Source: Liquorilactobacillus oeni DSM 19972 (GTDB lineage Bacteria; Bacillota; Bacilli; Lactobacillales; Lactobacillaceae). Taken from it: a stretch of 64,000 bases of DNA. The DNA is taken from assembly GCF_001436275.1 (NCBI RefSeq), contig NZ_AZEH01000020.1, positions 248,001 through 312,000 of the forward strand, read 5' to 3'. This document shows positions 48,982-58,669 of this stretch, piece after piece. Position 1 is the stretch's first letter. The number at the start of each line of letters is the position of its first letter. The translations under genes were made by a program, and so were the position numbers. Below the pieces are notes generated by a model. That model ran no database searches. It saw nothing but the letters and a program-made list of their open reading frames with translations, and was not told the DNA's origin.

Positions 48982-50538
48982 TTATTCTGGTAAAATTCGA
49001 TAATTGTTGTGCTTTAGTTTATCAGGGGTCAAATCTTCATTTGCGCGTAGATATTCTATGACCAGCTTAGGTATTGTTGTTGAATGCTCCGCGATAATTT
49101 GTTTTGGAGAATACATCTTAAAACTGCCCCCTCCTAATGCTCGGTACTGGCTGACTGCAAGCCGAAATACCTGTTTGTTTTCTACAGGACGGCCATGATA
49201 ACTTAAAGAGCGTACCCTTCTGCCTACTGGGTATGAAATATCTAAGGTGTAATCAACTCCCGCGTAGATATCATAATTATAGTAAGGTATCGCAGGACCA
49301 AAAGTACATTGATTAACAATAGCATGATCATTATACAGCTTCCAGTAAGTTGCATTCTGCTCTAAAGCAGCACGCAACTGGGCTCCGGTAACCTGCAAAA
49401 CAACCAGCTTGTTTTCAAATGGATAATTGATTTTAATATCTCTGATTGTAACTTCAGTAGAAAAACCTGTTACTTCATTATTAAACAGCGATACAGCCGA
49501 AATTTCTGCTCCAGTAGCTTGTAATTGCACTTGATTCAGCAGGTTTATAAAAGGATGCCCTTTACGTCTAGCCATATTGGGATCTGTCATCTGAAAGCCG
49601 TCGCCAAGCTTAGCAATCGGTTTATCAAGCCACTTTTGAGTTTTCTTTTCAAAAGCGCCTAGAAATCTGCTTACTTCTGTGTCAGGTACTTCCTGTGCTA
49701 CTGCTAAAAGTTTGCTGTAACCGCTTTTAACAATCTTATGAGTTGTTTCCAAGTCTATTTCTCCGACGCATTCACCATTATGTCCCGGCTGAATAGTTGG
49801 AATTCCATTGATTGATGTAGCGATACGGCGATGCTGATGTCCTGTTATAAGTGCATCGACACCTTTAATTTTACTCAGCGCAGCACCCTCGTTTTCCTTA
49901 GTTCTTGACTTCTGCTCTTGGATACTACCTTTAATACGCTTTTCCCCGTAACCGCCATGGTATGCAATAACCACGATGTCAGCAATATGTTTTAGGAAAG
50001 GAACGTATTTTTGAGCCATTTCCAATGCCGACACAAAGTGCAGCCCTTTTATGTTTTCTTCCGGTTCCCAATAAGGAATATTTTGGGTTGTAAGCCCCAA
50101 AACTGCAATCTTCATCCCCTTTTTTTCAATAACAATATATGGCTTCCCATACGAATGATTTTTTTCATCTAAAATATTAGCACATAAAATTGGGTAGTGA
50201 CATGCGCATAAAGCCTTATTTAAGAATTTACGACCATAATCAAATTCATGGTTTCCAATTACACCGGCATCATACTGTAGTAAATTTGTTACCTCAAATA
50301 ATGGCATGATTCCTTCTGTATAGTTCTCTTTTAAATATGCTGCTAAAGACGAGCCTTGAATTAGATCGCCATTGTCAATCGTTAGCACTATAGTATCTTC
50401 TTTTGCTTTATGTTGTATTCGCTTAATCAATGTTGCAGCCTTAGCAAGGCCTAGTCCAGCTTGGTCATCCCTTGAACGGTACCTTGTCGGGAAAATATGT
50501 GCATGAATATCACTCGTTACCAATATTTTTATGTGCAT
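48982..50538 (-). CDS. Bifunctional metallophosphatase/5'-nucleotidase
   Basis: A 518-residue two-domain UshA/YfkN-like enzyme. The N-terminal metallophosphoesterase domain has SDIHAHIFP, DNGDLIQGS, GNHEFDYG and GHQHRR; the C-terminal 5'-nucleotidase domain includes the aromatic pocket (FGPAIPYYNYDIYAGVDYTLD) and GGGSFKMY. It lacks a signal peptide, so it is intracellular, probably acting on nucleotides or cyclic dinucleotide products. ATG at 50538 follows a GAGAGAG; the frame is open slightly further to a TTG. Confidence 0.93.
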   Translation of the reverse strand: MHIKILVTSDIHAHIFPTRYRSRDDQAGLGLAKAATLIKRIQHKAKEDTIVLTIDNGDLIQGSSLAAYLKENYTEGIMPLFEVTNLLQYDAGVIGNHEFDYGRKFLNKALCACHYPILCANILDEKNHSYGKPYIVIEKKGMKIAVLGLTTQNIPYWEPEENIKGLHFVSALEMAQKYVPFLKHIADIVVIAYHGGYGEKRIKGSIQEQKSRTKENEGAALSKIKGVDALITGHQHRRIATSINGIPTIQPGHNGECVGEIDLETTHKIVKSGYSKLLAVAQEVPDTEVSRFLGAFEKKTQKWLDKPIAKLGDGFQMTDPNMARRKGHPFINLLNQVQLQATGAEISAVSLFNNEVTGFSTEVTIRDIKINYPFENKLVVLQVTGAQLRAALEQNATYWKLYNDHAIVNQCTFGPAIPYYNYDIYAGVDYTLDISYPVGRRVRSLSYHGRPVENKQVFRLAVSQYRALGGGSFKMYSPKQIIAEHSTTIPKLVIEYLRANEDLTPDKLKHNNYRILPE

Positions 50539-50602
50539 GTTTTCTCTCTCAATCAAAAAATTTTATTTTATTTGCTATTGTGAAGCAGTTTTTTTAAAGT
50601 TT

Positions 50603-50638
50603 AAAAACATTCTGTTTCACGTGAAACAGAATGTTTTT
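50603..50638. promoter_or_regulatory. parS inside a 36-bp perfect palindrome
   Basis: The parS core TGTTTCACGTGAAACA (50613-50628) is extended on both sides to 18-base perfect arms (AAAAACATTCTGTTTCAC and its complement). It lies between divergent genes. The A/T-flanked stem could also act as a transcription terminator. Confidence 0.88.
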
Positions 50639-50691
50639 TCAATGAACTGTCGCCAAAATCTGCTAAACAGATTACTATATACTTAGAACAT

Positions 50692-50728
50692 AAAGGAGGC
50701 CTAATCAGGGATTTAATACCTATCCCTG
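50692..50728 (+). promoter_or_regulatory. Thioesterase Shine-Dalgarno separated from the start by a stem-loop
   Basis: AAAGGAGG (50692-50699) lies 35 bases before the ATG. Between them CAGGGAT (50706-50712) pairs with ATCCCTG (50722-50728). A TAA two codons before the ATG excludes a nearer in-frame start. It is the second case of this layout in the window (compare htrA). Confidence 0.65.
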
Positions 50729-50734
50729 TAACTT

Positions 50735-51232
50735 ATGAAATGTAAACAAACACTTGCGATCACCAGCCATCGTGTAATGTCCAGTGACCTTAATGAACAC
50801 GAAACAGTTTACGGGGGAAAATTACTTGAAATGTTAGATGGTTCTGCTTCAATTTCAGCTTCACGACTTTGCAGAACACAGACCGCAACAGCTGCCGTAG
50901 ACCAGTTTAACTTTATTGCCCCTTTTCAACTTAATGATTCTTTCTGTATTGAGTCTTATGTAAGTGGCGTAGGAAAGCGTTCCCTCGAGGTTTTCGCTAA
51001 AATAGTCGGTGAGCACTTGACAACTGGGAAGCGCTTTTTAGGTGCCACTGCATTTTTAACTTTTGTAGTGTTGAAACATGATGTTAAATTACCGGAAATC
51101 GTTCCTAATACACCGGAAGAAATAATGATCTGCCAAGGTTATTCAAAACGACAAATTTTTAGAAAACAGCAATTGAAGGAAAAAGCCTTTGATCAGAAAA
51201 TTTCTACATTGCCCCGTTGGGCGGAAAAATAA
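50735..51232 (+). CDS. Acyl-CoA thioesterase (hotdog fold, BFIT/BACH type)
   Basis: 165 residues with the hotdog acyl-CoA hydrolase pattern: LNEHETVYGGKLLEMLDGSA with the catalytic acidic residue, then TAAVDQFNFIAPFQLND. It should hydrolyse acyl-CoA in the cytoplasm. The ATG lies far from its strong Shine-Dalgarno because of an intervening hairpin. It diverges from the 5'-nucleotidase gene. Confidence 0.9.
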   Translation: MKCKQTLAITSHRVMSSDLNEHETVYGGKLLEMLDGSASISASRLCRTQTATAAVDQFNFIAPFQLNDSFCIESYVSGVGKRSLEVFAKIVGEHLTTGKRFLGATAFLTFVVLKHDVKLPEIVPNTPEEIMICQGYSKRQIFRKQQLKEKAFDQKISTLPRWAEK

Positions 51233-51260
51233 ATAAACCCAAGCAGGCTTCAGTGGTTCC

Positions 51261-51383
51261 CTAACGAGTTTCCTGTTTTTTTACAATGTCGATCAAAAAG
51301 GCGATTGCCTCCTCATACGAACACGATCTTTGTTTCATCACTGCTTTAACTGCTACTTCGGTATCATTTGAATAGGCCATCAT
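51261..51383 (-). CDS. Unknown 40-residue protein
   Basis: A short frame with double ATG and GGGGAAG seven bases upstream. The product (MMAYSNDTEVAVKAVMKQRS, then CSYEEAIAFLIDIVKKQETR) reads as two amphipathic helices. It is convergent to the thioesterase gene. Family not recognised, but codon use and ribosome site look genuine. Confidence 0.6.
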   Translation of the reverse strand: MMAYSNDTEVAVKAVMKQRSCSYEEAIAFLIDIVKKQETR

Positions 51384-51464
51384 TACACTTCCCCATATCT
51401 GCTATTTATAAAGGTTATACAAACTTTAACAATAAGTACCATTTTTATTTTATACCGTTCTTAT

Positions 51465-51498
51465 AAAAAAAACGAGGATTAAATCCCTCGATTTTTTT
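51465..51498. terminator. Terminator
   Basis: CGAGGATT/AATCCCTCG (51473-51490) with A-run before and T-run after, able to act in both directions. Confidence 0.6.
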
Positions 51499-51728
51499 AT
51501 ACACCTAAGTTGAACCTTGCCGTTTAAAGTTTTCTTAGAAAAAGTTTTTTTAAATCAAGGTTCAATAAAACTTCGAACGCTGGTTTTTAATCATTACTCA
51601 TATTAAAAACAGTAATACGGCAGGTTGCAGACCTTTAAATAGTTTACGGTTAGACAAAAATAGCCGGCTGCGGGCAGCATAACATGAATGTTACAAGAAA
51701 TCATTATTTCAAGATAACGCTGAAGGGA

Positions 51729-51840
51729 GTGTGACATAAGTCGGTAAAATTTGAGTACTAACAAGAAATTACGAACATAGCGAGTAATTTGCTACGAGTA
51801 ATTCGAGGTTAGGCGGAAAATTTTGATTTATGGAACACGT
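51729..51840. repeat. Long imperfect inverted repeat
   Basis: GTGTGACATAAGTC..AAAATTT at the left pairs with AAATTTTGATTTATGGAACAC at the right; inner segments CTAAC..GAAATTA/TAATTC..GGTTAG and TAGC/GCTA also pair. The 112-base unit has no coding frame and sits next to the terminator-like hairpin at 51862. It looks like an intergenic repeat of the host or a structured RNA. Confidence 0.6.
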
Positions 51841-51861
51841 TTATCTGGAGTAAATAGAAGA

Positions 51862-51891
51862 GCTGGGTCAAAAGTTAATTTTTGACCCAGC
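51862..51891. terminator. Terminator downstream of purA
   Basis: A perfect 12-bp stem GCTGGGTCAAAA/TTTTGACCCAGC with a six-base loop, 30 bases after the purA stop; a T-run follows on the plus strand. The stem resembles those at 2351 and 11496. Confidence 0.75.
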
Positions 51892-51920
51892 CCCTCATTT
51901 TTTAAAAATATCTTTAATTA

Positions 51921-53213
51921 TTAAATTCGTGCCCAAATATTATCTAAAACGTTAGTTTGTTCACGATCTGGACCAACAGAAAAGGTAGAAATCTTGACTC
52001 CTACTAATTCTTGAATACGGTGAATATAATTTCTTACATTAAGCGGTAAATCCTCAAGTCGCTTGCAATGTGTAATATCTTCCTTCCAACCAGGCAAAGT
52101 TTCATACACTGGTTTACATTTACTAAGCTGTTTCAAGCTTGCCGGATAGTGGTAAATCAACTCACCATCAAGTTTATAAGCTGTACAGATCTTAACTTCA
52201 TCTAAACCAGTTAGTACATCAACACAATTCAAGCTTAAATTTGTTAATCCTGAGACACGTTTTGCATGTCGCATTACTACACTGTCAAACCAGCCAATTC
52301 TTCGTGGCCGTTTAGTCACAGTTCCGTATTCATGACCTGCTTCACGGATAAAAGAACCTGTCTCATTATTTAATTCAGTCGGAAAGGGACCATCACCAAC
52401 ACGAGATGTATATGCTTTGCAAACTCCTACTACCTTATCTATTTTTGACGGACCTACCCCACTACCGATTGTCACGCCCCCTGCGACTGGATTAGAAGAG
52501 GTTACAAATGGATATGTTCCTTGGTCAATATCCAGCATTACTCCTTGTGCTCCTTCAAATAAAACACGTTTACCGCTGTCTAAAGCATCATTGAGGACAA
52601 CTGACGTATCAGTCACATAGTCTTTGAATTGCTGTCCATATTCATAATAAGGCTCGAAAATATCTTCAAATTTAAGTGGCTCGCGATCATAGAAACGAGT
52701 AAATTCACGATTTTTTTCTTCGAGATTGCGACGCAGCTTTTCTTCAAAAATTTCTTTATCAAGCAGATCTGCAACTCTAATTCCAATGCGTGCTGCTTTA
52801 TCCATATAAGCAGGACCGATTCCCTTATTCGTTGTTCCAATCTTTTGATCTTTTTTAGCTTTTTCTTGTAAGCCATCCAAAAGTATATGATACGGTAAAA
52901 TTACATGTGCTCGGTCTGAAACCCGCAAATTATCAGTAGCAATTCCACGGTCTTTCAAGTATTTCAGTTCTTCAATAAGAGATTTAGGATTTAAAACAAC
53001 TCCATTGCCGATTACACTGATCTTGTCGTGATAAAAAATCCCTGAAGGTATCAATCGCAGCTTAAATGTTTCACCATTAAATACAATTGTATGCCCGGCA
53101 TTGTCGCCCCCTTGATAACGAGCAATTACCTCAGCATTGCGGCTAAGGAAATCTGTTATCTTTCCTTTACCTTCATCGCCCCATTGACTACCAACTACTA
53201 CTACTGATGACAT
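51921..53213 (-). CDS. purA: Adenylosuccinate synthase
   Basis: A 430-residue enzyme that joins IMP and aspartate with GTP. The N-terminal P-loop is [11 protein letters not shown], followed by GGDNAGHTI, the [14 protein letters not shown] segment and the C-terminal STGPDR-like SVGPDREQT. The second of two ATGs (53213) is preferred since GAGGTGA abuts the first. It has its own promoter (53271-53299) and follows the dnaB terminator. Confidence 0.97.
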   Translation of the reverse strand: MSSVVVVGSQWGDEGKGKITDFLSRNAEVIARYQGGDNAGHTIVFNGETFKLRLIPSGIFYHDKISVIGNGVVLNPKSLIEELKYLKDRGIATDNLRVSDRAHVILPYHILLDGLQEKAKKDQKIGTTNKGIGPAYMDKAARIGIRVADLLDKEIFEEKLRRNLEEKNREFTRFYDREPLKFEDIFEPYYEYGQQFKDYVTDTSVVLNDALDSGKRVLFEGAQGVMLDIDQGTYPFVTSSNPVAGGVTIGSGVGPSKIDKVVGVCKAYTSRVGDGPFPTELNNETGSFIREAGHEYGTVTKRPRRIGWFDSVVMRHAKRVSGLTNLSLNCVDVLTGLDEVKICTAYKLDGELIYHYPASLKQLSKCKPVYETLPGWKEDITHCKRLEDLPLNVRNYIHRIQELVGVKISTFSVGPDREQTNVLDNIWARI

Positions 53214-53270
53214 TGACATTCACCTCATAAAATGATTTGGATAAAATTTATAACTCCATCAACCTCGATT

Positions 53271-53299
53271 ATTGTATCAGGCGTACGCTTATCTTTCAA
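53271..53299 (-). promoter_or_regulatory. purA promoter
   Basis: Minus-strand TTGAAA (53294-53299), 17 bases, TACAAT (53271-53276). No purine riboswitch or PurBox pair was recognised in the 5' leader. Confidence 0.6.
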
Positions 53300-53437
53300 G
53301 TAAATTCCGAATATTTATAATGAAGTAAATATTTTATCGGCAAATTACCGAACTTTATTTCTTTAAAATTCGTCCTATCCACTTAAACTAATCCTTGTAA
53401 TATTAATTTATCTTTATAGCAATAAATCTGCAGATAC

Positions 53438-53488
53438 CTAAAAAAGTGTCCTACAAAACTTTTATTATCTAAGCTTTGTAAGACACTT
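53438..53488 (-). terminator. Terminator of the gdpP-rplI-dnaB unit
   Basis: AAGTGTCCTACAAA/TTTGTAAGACACTT (53444-53488) with a minus-strand T-run, 44 bases after dnaB. Confidence 0.85.
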
Positions 53489-53531
53489 AATTTTAATTTA
53501 ACGCTTGTTATTTTACATAAAAATTATATGA

Positions 53532-54926
53532 TCAGCCTTTTTGATTTTCCGGTACATAAGCGACTGATGAAAATTTGTTATAGGATTTGACAAATAACAG
53601 TTTAACAGTTCCACGAGGACCTGAACGGTTTTTTTCGATAATTACTTCTACTTCACCTACATCCTGAGAATCGTCATCCTGTTTTCCACCGCTGCTGTCC
53701 TGGTCGCTTTCAGAGCGTTCATAATAATCGTCACGATATAAGAATGCTACAATGTCCGCATCTTGTTCTATTGAGCCTGATTCACGAATATCAGATAATA
53801 CAGGACGTTTATCTTGCCTTTGTTCAACTCCACGAGAAAGCTGCGAAAGAGCAATGATTGGAACTGACAGCTCCTTAGCAAGTTTTTTTAATTGTCGTGA
53901 AATTTCTGAAACCTCTTGTTGCCGACTTTCCTTATTCGTTCCTTCAATCAGCTGCAGATAATCAACTACTACAAGGCCCAGGTTTCCTTGTTCCTTAGCC
54001 AAGCGTCGGCATTTTGCTCTAATTTCTGCCATTTTGATACCTGGTGTGTCATCAATAAAAATAGATGCTTGCGAAAGCGAACCCATTGCAACAATTAAAT
54101 TTTTCCATTCTTCATCATTTAACTGTCCTGTTCTCAAATGATTAGCATTAATACTGCCCTCAGCACAAAGCATTCTGTTAACTAAAGATTCTGCACTCAT
54201 TTCAAGCGAAAAAATTGCCACAGTTTGAGCAGACTTAGTCCCCACATTCTGTGCAATATTTAAAGCAAAGGCTGTTTTACCGACTGCAGGACGAGCAGCC
54301 AGAATTATCAAATTATCAGGCTGCAAACCCGCGGTCATCTTATCCAGCTCATTATATCCGGTTGCAAGTCCAGTAATATCTTCATTTTGCTGATACAATT
54401 TATCAATATCTTCAATGGCATTATTGAGAACATCTTTAATTGGCTTAAAACCGCTGCGATTACGTCGTTCTGATACGTCCATAATCTGCCGTTCAGCGTT
54501 ATCCAGCAATGTCGGTACATCGTCTTCTTGCGTATATGTTTGCGTAACAATATTCGTAGCCGTTGCAATTAAACGCCTCATCAAGGCTTTTTCTTCAACA
54601 ATTCTAGCATAGTATACTACATTAGCTGCGGTAGGAACCGCAGCTGCTAATTCAGCAATATAACCAACGCCACCAACGTCATCATCTTGCTGATTAGCTT
54701 TTAAATAATTATTCACAGTCACAACATCAATAATCTCATCTTGATTATTTAAGTCGATCATTGTTTGAAAAATAATCTGATGCGCACGCCGATAAAAATC
54801 GTCTGGCTGTAAATAAACCATTGCCTCCACCAAAGCATCTGAACGCAAAAAGATAGCTCCAAGAACAGCTTGTTCAGCTTCAACATTCTGCGGTGGTAAG
54901 CGGTCGATTAAAGCATCATTACTCAT
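53532..54926 (-). CDS. dnaB: Replicative DNA helicase DnaB
   Basis: A 464-residue hexameric helicase (called DnaC in Bacillus). The N-terminal helical domain begins PPQNVEAEQAVLGAIF; the RecA-like C-terminal domain has Walker A ARPAVGKTAFALNIA, Walker B LVVVDYLQLI and the arginine-finger region. The C-terminal EKNRSGPRGTVKLLF is typical. It follows rplI by 53 bases in the standard gdpP-rplI-dnaB order. Confidence 0.98.
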   Translation of the reverse strand: MSNDALIDRLPPQNVEAEQAVLGAIFLRSDALVEAMVYLQPDDFYRRAHQIIFQTMIDLNNQDEIIDVVTVNNYLKANQQDDDVGGVGYIAELAAAVPTAANVVYYARIVEEKALMRRLIATATNIVTQTYTQEDDVPTLLDNAERQIMDVSERRNRSGFKPIKDVLNNAIEDIDKLYQQNEDITGLATGYNELDKMTAGLQPDNLIILAARPAVGKTAFALNIAQNVGTKSAQTVAIFSLEMSAESLVNRMLCAEGSINANHLRTGQLNDEEWKNLIVAMGSLSQASIFIDDTPGIKMAEIRAKCRRLAKEQGNLGLVVVDYLQLIEGTNKESRQQEVSEISRQLKKLAKELSVPIIALSQLSRGVEQRQDKRPVLSDIRESGSIEQDADIVAFLYRDDYYERSESDQDSSGGKQDDDSQDVGEVEVIIEKNRSGPRGTVKLLFVKSYNKFSSVAYVPENQKG

Positions 54927-54979
54927 ATGTTCTTCACCTTTCAGCTAACTTCAGCCCTGTTACTGCAAATACTATCACT

Positions 54980-55429
54980 TTACTTTTCAGCAACATGAAC
55001 CCTGATTTTTGCAGTAACCTGATTATGCAACTTAACCGGAATATTAGTGTAGCCGAGAGCCTTGATTGGTACTTCAAGGTCCATCTTCCTTTTATCAATC
55101 TTTAACCCATACTGGCGTTGCATTGCTTGAGCAACCTGTTTGCTGGTAATAGAACCAAAAAGCCTGCTATCAACTCCTGCTTTAGCTTTTATTTCAACAA
55201 CCATTTTGCCAGATTCAAGCTCCTCTTTTAACTTCTTTGCAGCAGTTAATTCTTCAGCATCTTTTTTCTTTTCAGCAACCTGTTGTCCTTTTAACTGGCT
55301 AACAGCTTGGGCTGTCGCTACCTTGACTTTTTTTGCCTTAACTAAAAAATTGGCATAACCGTCCGCGATCTCTTTAACTTCGCCACGCTTTCCCTTGCCT
55401 CTTACATCTTGTAAAAAAATTACTTTCAT
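54980..55429 (-). CDS. rplI: 50S ribosomal protein L9
   Basis: 149 residues, normal for L9. The N-terminal RNA-binding domain has the signature [20 protein letters not shown], followed by the long connecting helix and the C-terminal domain ([14 protein letters not shown]). It lies 21 bases after gdpP. Confidence 0.98.
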   Translation of the reverse strand: MKVIFLQDVRGKGKRGEVKEIADGYANFLVKAKKVKVATAQAVSQLKGQQVAEKKKDAEELTAAKKLKEELESGKMVVEIKAKAGVDSRLFGSITSKQVAQAMQRQYGLKIDKRKMDLEVPIKALGYTNIPVKLHNQVTAKIRVHVAEK

Positions 55430-55450
55430 TTTGTTACCTCCTCAGTATTT

Positions 55451-57460
55451 CTATTCATCATGTTTTTGTTTTAAAACGTCCATTAATTGAGCTCTTGCTT
55501 CCTCAATTGTTACCCCAGTTAACTGGGTTGCTGCATTCGACAAATGTCCGCCTCCGCCAAGTTGTTCCATTACAACCTGTACGTTAGCTTCGCCATTGCT
55601 CCTAGCCGAGATTCCGATCTTTCCATCAGTTCTTTCAGTAATCACAAAAGAAGCATTTACCCCGCTTACATTTAACAATGAATCTGCAGCTTGAGCAGCA
55701 ATAACCGGATCATAAACCTTGTCTTTTTCACCAACACAAAGTGCGATCCGATCCCCAATAAATTCGACACGATCAATAAGGTGGTTGCGCTGTAAGAAAT
55801 CATTTACGTTTTCTTTCATAAAATGCTGAACCAAAACAGAATCCGCACCAACAGAACGCAGATAACTTGCCGCATCAAAAGTTCTTGTCCCAGTCCGTAA
55901 AGTAAATGACTTAGTATCAATAATAATTCCGGTTAGCATTGCTGTAGCTTCAATTTTATTAATCGGTTCACTTTCACGTGACTGATATTCAAACATTTCA
56001 GTGATCAATTCACATGTCGAAGAAGCATATGGTTCAATATATACTAAAATTGGATTTTCTGGAAATTCTTCACCACGCCTATGATGATCAATTACCATCA
56101 CTCGATTTGAAAGCTGTTGATAAAGCTCCTTGCTGACGGAAATAGACGGCTTAGAATGATCAACCATTATTAAAAGACTTTGCTCAGTTGCTTTTTCCTG
56201 CGCTTCTTCAGGAGTTAAAACAGTTCCTTTAATATCAGGATACTGGCCCAATTCATCCATTAAACGTGAAACATCGGAATGCAGATTTTCTTGGTTTAAA
56301 ACAACCCAGCATTTTTTTTGATTCATCGCTGCAATTCTGCGAATGCCAAGACAAGCGCCTACTGAATCCATATCTGGCTGTTTATGTCCCATTACAAAGA
56401 CTTGATCAGTCTGATTCATGAGTTCTTGCAGTGCTTGTGAAATCATACGAGCCCTGACGCGGGTCCTTTTTTCCATCGGATTGGTTTTCCCGCCATAAAA
56501 ACGTGCTTCACCATCTTGAGTTTTGACAACTACCTGATCTCCACCACGTCCTAAGGCAAGGTCAAGGTTACTTTGTACAGCTTTAGCCAATAAAGCAAGA
56601 TCATCATTGCCGTAAGAAATACCCATACTGAGCGTTAAAGGCAGATTTTGTTTAGAAGTTCTTTCACGAATTCGATCAAGAATTTTAAACTTATCATCTT
56701 CAAGTTTCTTTAAAACCTTTGAATACGTGAGGACCAGGAAATGGTCATCATCGATTCGTTTAAGATACATCTGATATTTTTTTGCCCAATTAGAAAGTTC
56801 ATTTGTAACATAGTTGCTTAAATTAGATACAGCTTTGTCATTCATTGACTGTGTAATCTCATCATAATTATCCAAAAAAATTTGTCCGATTACAACATTT
56901 GTATCTAAATCATGCTGCTGGATCGTAGCATAATGTGTAATGTCCATTAAATAGACTGCATGTATATTTTTTTGAATTAATAATTGTAACTTGTATTTTC
57001 CCCAAGAAACTTCAACAGGCTTTTTGCTGTCTTGATTTTTTTCAACAAGTTCCGCTAATTCAGCATCAATCTCAGCAAGAGGTTTACCTAATATTTCCTT
57101 ATTTCCAAAATATTTCTGCAGGTATGGGTTTATCCATTCCACATCGTTGTGCTTGCTTAGAAACAAAATTCCAATGGGCATCTTAATCAGTGCTTCTTGT
57201 TCTCCTCGTTTAATACGATAAGATAAATCTGAAATGTACTCATTCGTATCTTCAGTAATCGCCTTTAGCGTAAAAGAAGACATGACAACCGTTAATATTA
57301 CCGCCACCAAAATAATAAGACCAAGGATTAGGTTAACTAAAAAAGCCATAACAACACACACTAAAGATATTGCTAATAAAAGAAAAGTTATCAACCTGAT
57401 TTTACTGTTTTTCAAAAAAGCCGGTAAGTGCCATGAATCTTTCGAAAATAACTGTTTCAC
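55451..57460 (-). CDS. gdpP: Cyclic-di-AMP phosphodiesterase GdpP
   Basis: A 669-residue membrane protein: two N-terminal membrane helices, a PAS domain (heme-binding type), a degenerate GGDEF domain, then DHH (GHKQPDMDSVGA and VIDHHRRGE) and DHHA1 (GGGGHLSNAA) domains that hydrolyse c-di-AMP. GTG at 57460 is chosen because GAGGAA lies seven bases upstream; the frame extends to a TTG nine codons before. Confidence 0.96.
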   Translation of the reverse strand: MKQLFSKDSWHLPAFLKNSKIRLITFLLLAISLVCVVMAFLVNLILGLIILVAVILTVVMSSFTLKAITEDTNEYISDLSYRIKRGEQEALIKMPIGILFLSKHNDVEWINPYLQKYFGNKEILGKPLAEIDAELAELVEKNQDSKKPVEVSWGKYKLQLLIQKNIHAVYLMDITHYATIQQHDLDTNVVIGQIFLDNYDEITQSMNDKAVSNLSNYVTNELSNWAKKYQMYLKRIDDDHFLVLTYSKVLKKLEDDKFKILDRIRERTSKQNLPLTLSMGISYGNDDLALLAKAVQSNLDLALGRGGDQVVVKTQDGEARFYGGKTNPMEKRTRVRARMISQALQELMNQTDQVFVMGHKQPDMDSVGACLGIRRIAAMNQKKCWVVLNQENLHSDVSRLMDELGQYPDIKGTVLTPEEAQEKATEQSLLIMVDHSKPSISVSKELYQQLSNRVMVIDHHRRGEEFPENPILVYIEPYASSTCELITEMFEYQSRESEPINKIEATAMLTGIIIDTKSFTLRTGTRTFDAASYLRSVGADSVLVQHFMKENVNDFLQRNHLIDRVEFIGDRIALCVGEKDKVYDPVIAAQAADSLLNVSGVNASFVITERTDGKIGISARSNGEANVQVVMEQLGGGGHLSNAATQLTGVTIEEARAQLMDVLKQKHDE

Positions 57461-57788
57461 TGTCTTTTCCTCACATTCTTGCAAAGAATCACACTAGAAA
57501 GTGTATTCTGCTTGGAATCAGATACTTAATCCGTCCAAAATCAATTTTTATACGTACTATATGTACCGTAAAGACGACCTACTTGCATACTATTTTAACA
57601 CAAACAACTATTTGAAACACATCTAACCAAATAGCATACTAGATTTTTAGACTGCTATTGCAAAATGGCTAGGTGCTATTAATACTTATTTTTTAACTTA
57701 TTAAATAAAAAAGCTTTTTTTGCTGGAAAAATTATAAAAACAAAAGATTCGCTATCCTTGCAAATAACTCCCGGCAATTGTAAAAAAT
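57461..57788. other. Gene-free stretch between gdpP and the pnuC terminator
   Basis: AT-rich leader and promoter region of gdpP. No convincing gene or RNA seen. Confidence 0.4.
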
Positions 57789-57829
57789 AAAAAAGCTGCA
57801 GTAGAATTAGACTCTATCGCAGCTTTTTT
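57789..57829 (-). terminator. pnuC terminator
   Basis: AAAAAAGCTGC/GCAGCTTTTTT with an inner TAGA/TCTA pairing, 60 bases after pnuC; symmetrical A/T-runs. Confidence 0.8.
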
Positions 57830-57890
57830 ATTATGTTTGTATCAAAAAATATTCAGATGAAACGTATAGTCTTAAATCTGCAGTCAAAAG

Positions 57891-58655
57891 TTAAACTTGA
57901 CTATTTATTCTAAACCAGCCGCGTGTACTGAAGAAAGCGTACATATCATTCAAAAAGAAGACGCTGTAACTAAAAATAAGTGCGAAATTGCCGTCACCTT
58001 GCAGCATGGTCTGTGTCCAAAGAGCAATTGTAAAAATGGAACTGATTGTCCATACGAAGTACTGCTCACGTTTACGGTTAAGCTCTAGCAGCGATCCTGT
58101 AATTGCCATTGCCAAGTTTAAACTATCTAAGAAAACACGCGGATCACTTGTTAAACTAAAAATATAATAAATAATTCCCCATGCAACTACGAAGAAAGCT
58201 ATATAATAAATCCACTCACTCATCTTCTCAAATTTCTCTGCTTTAATATTGTCGTTCCACTTAGGATCCAGAATGCAGAAAAAATCCAAGAAAATTAAGT
58301 AACCAATCTGTTCCCAAGCTGTCGCAAAGTTACCAGCCATAAAGCTCACTGAAGCAATACAAACGGCACTGAGAGCCCCAGCCCAGCCCTGAATACCAGA
58401 ACGATTTGAGATGCCGATTACACATGCTACCGAAAGATTGGCACCAATAAAGAAAATCAATGACGAGATAGGAGAATCACTGAAAGATTGTCGTAACGAG
58501 AATACTTGAAGTACAAAGTTAAAAAGCAAAAGCCCATAACTGAATTTTCCCCATCCGCGACATTGGTTGATTAACCAACTAAAATAGTCCTTTCTAAAAA
58601 CATTTTTTGAATATTTTGGTAAATTTGACAAAACGTCAACATACCTATCAAACAT
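57891..58655 (-). CDS. pnuC: PnuC-family nicotinamide riboside transporter
   Basis: 254 residues with about seven membrane helices. PnuC marks are the GISNRSGIQGWAGALSAV segment and the REQYFVWTISSIFTIALW helix. It takes up nicotinamide riboside for NAD synthesis. The ATG follows AAGGGG. A structured leader of about 80 bases (58670-58741) precedes it and could be a riboswitch. Confidence 0.92.
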   Translation of the reverse strand: MFDRYVDVLSNLPKYSKNVFRKDYFSWLINQCRGWGKFSYGLLLFNFVLQVFSLRQSFSDSPISSLIFFIGANLSVACVIGISNRSGIQGWAGALSAVCIASVSFMAGNFATAWEQIGYLIFLDFFCILDPKWNDNIKAEKFEKMSEWIYYIAFFVVAWGIIYYIFSLTSDPRVFLDSLNLAMAITGSLLELNRKREQYFVWTISSIFTIALWTQTMLQGDGNFALIFSYSVFFLNDMYAFFSTRGWFRINSQV

Positions 58656-58669
58656 TTAGACATCCCCTT

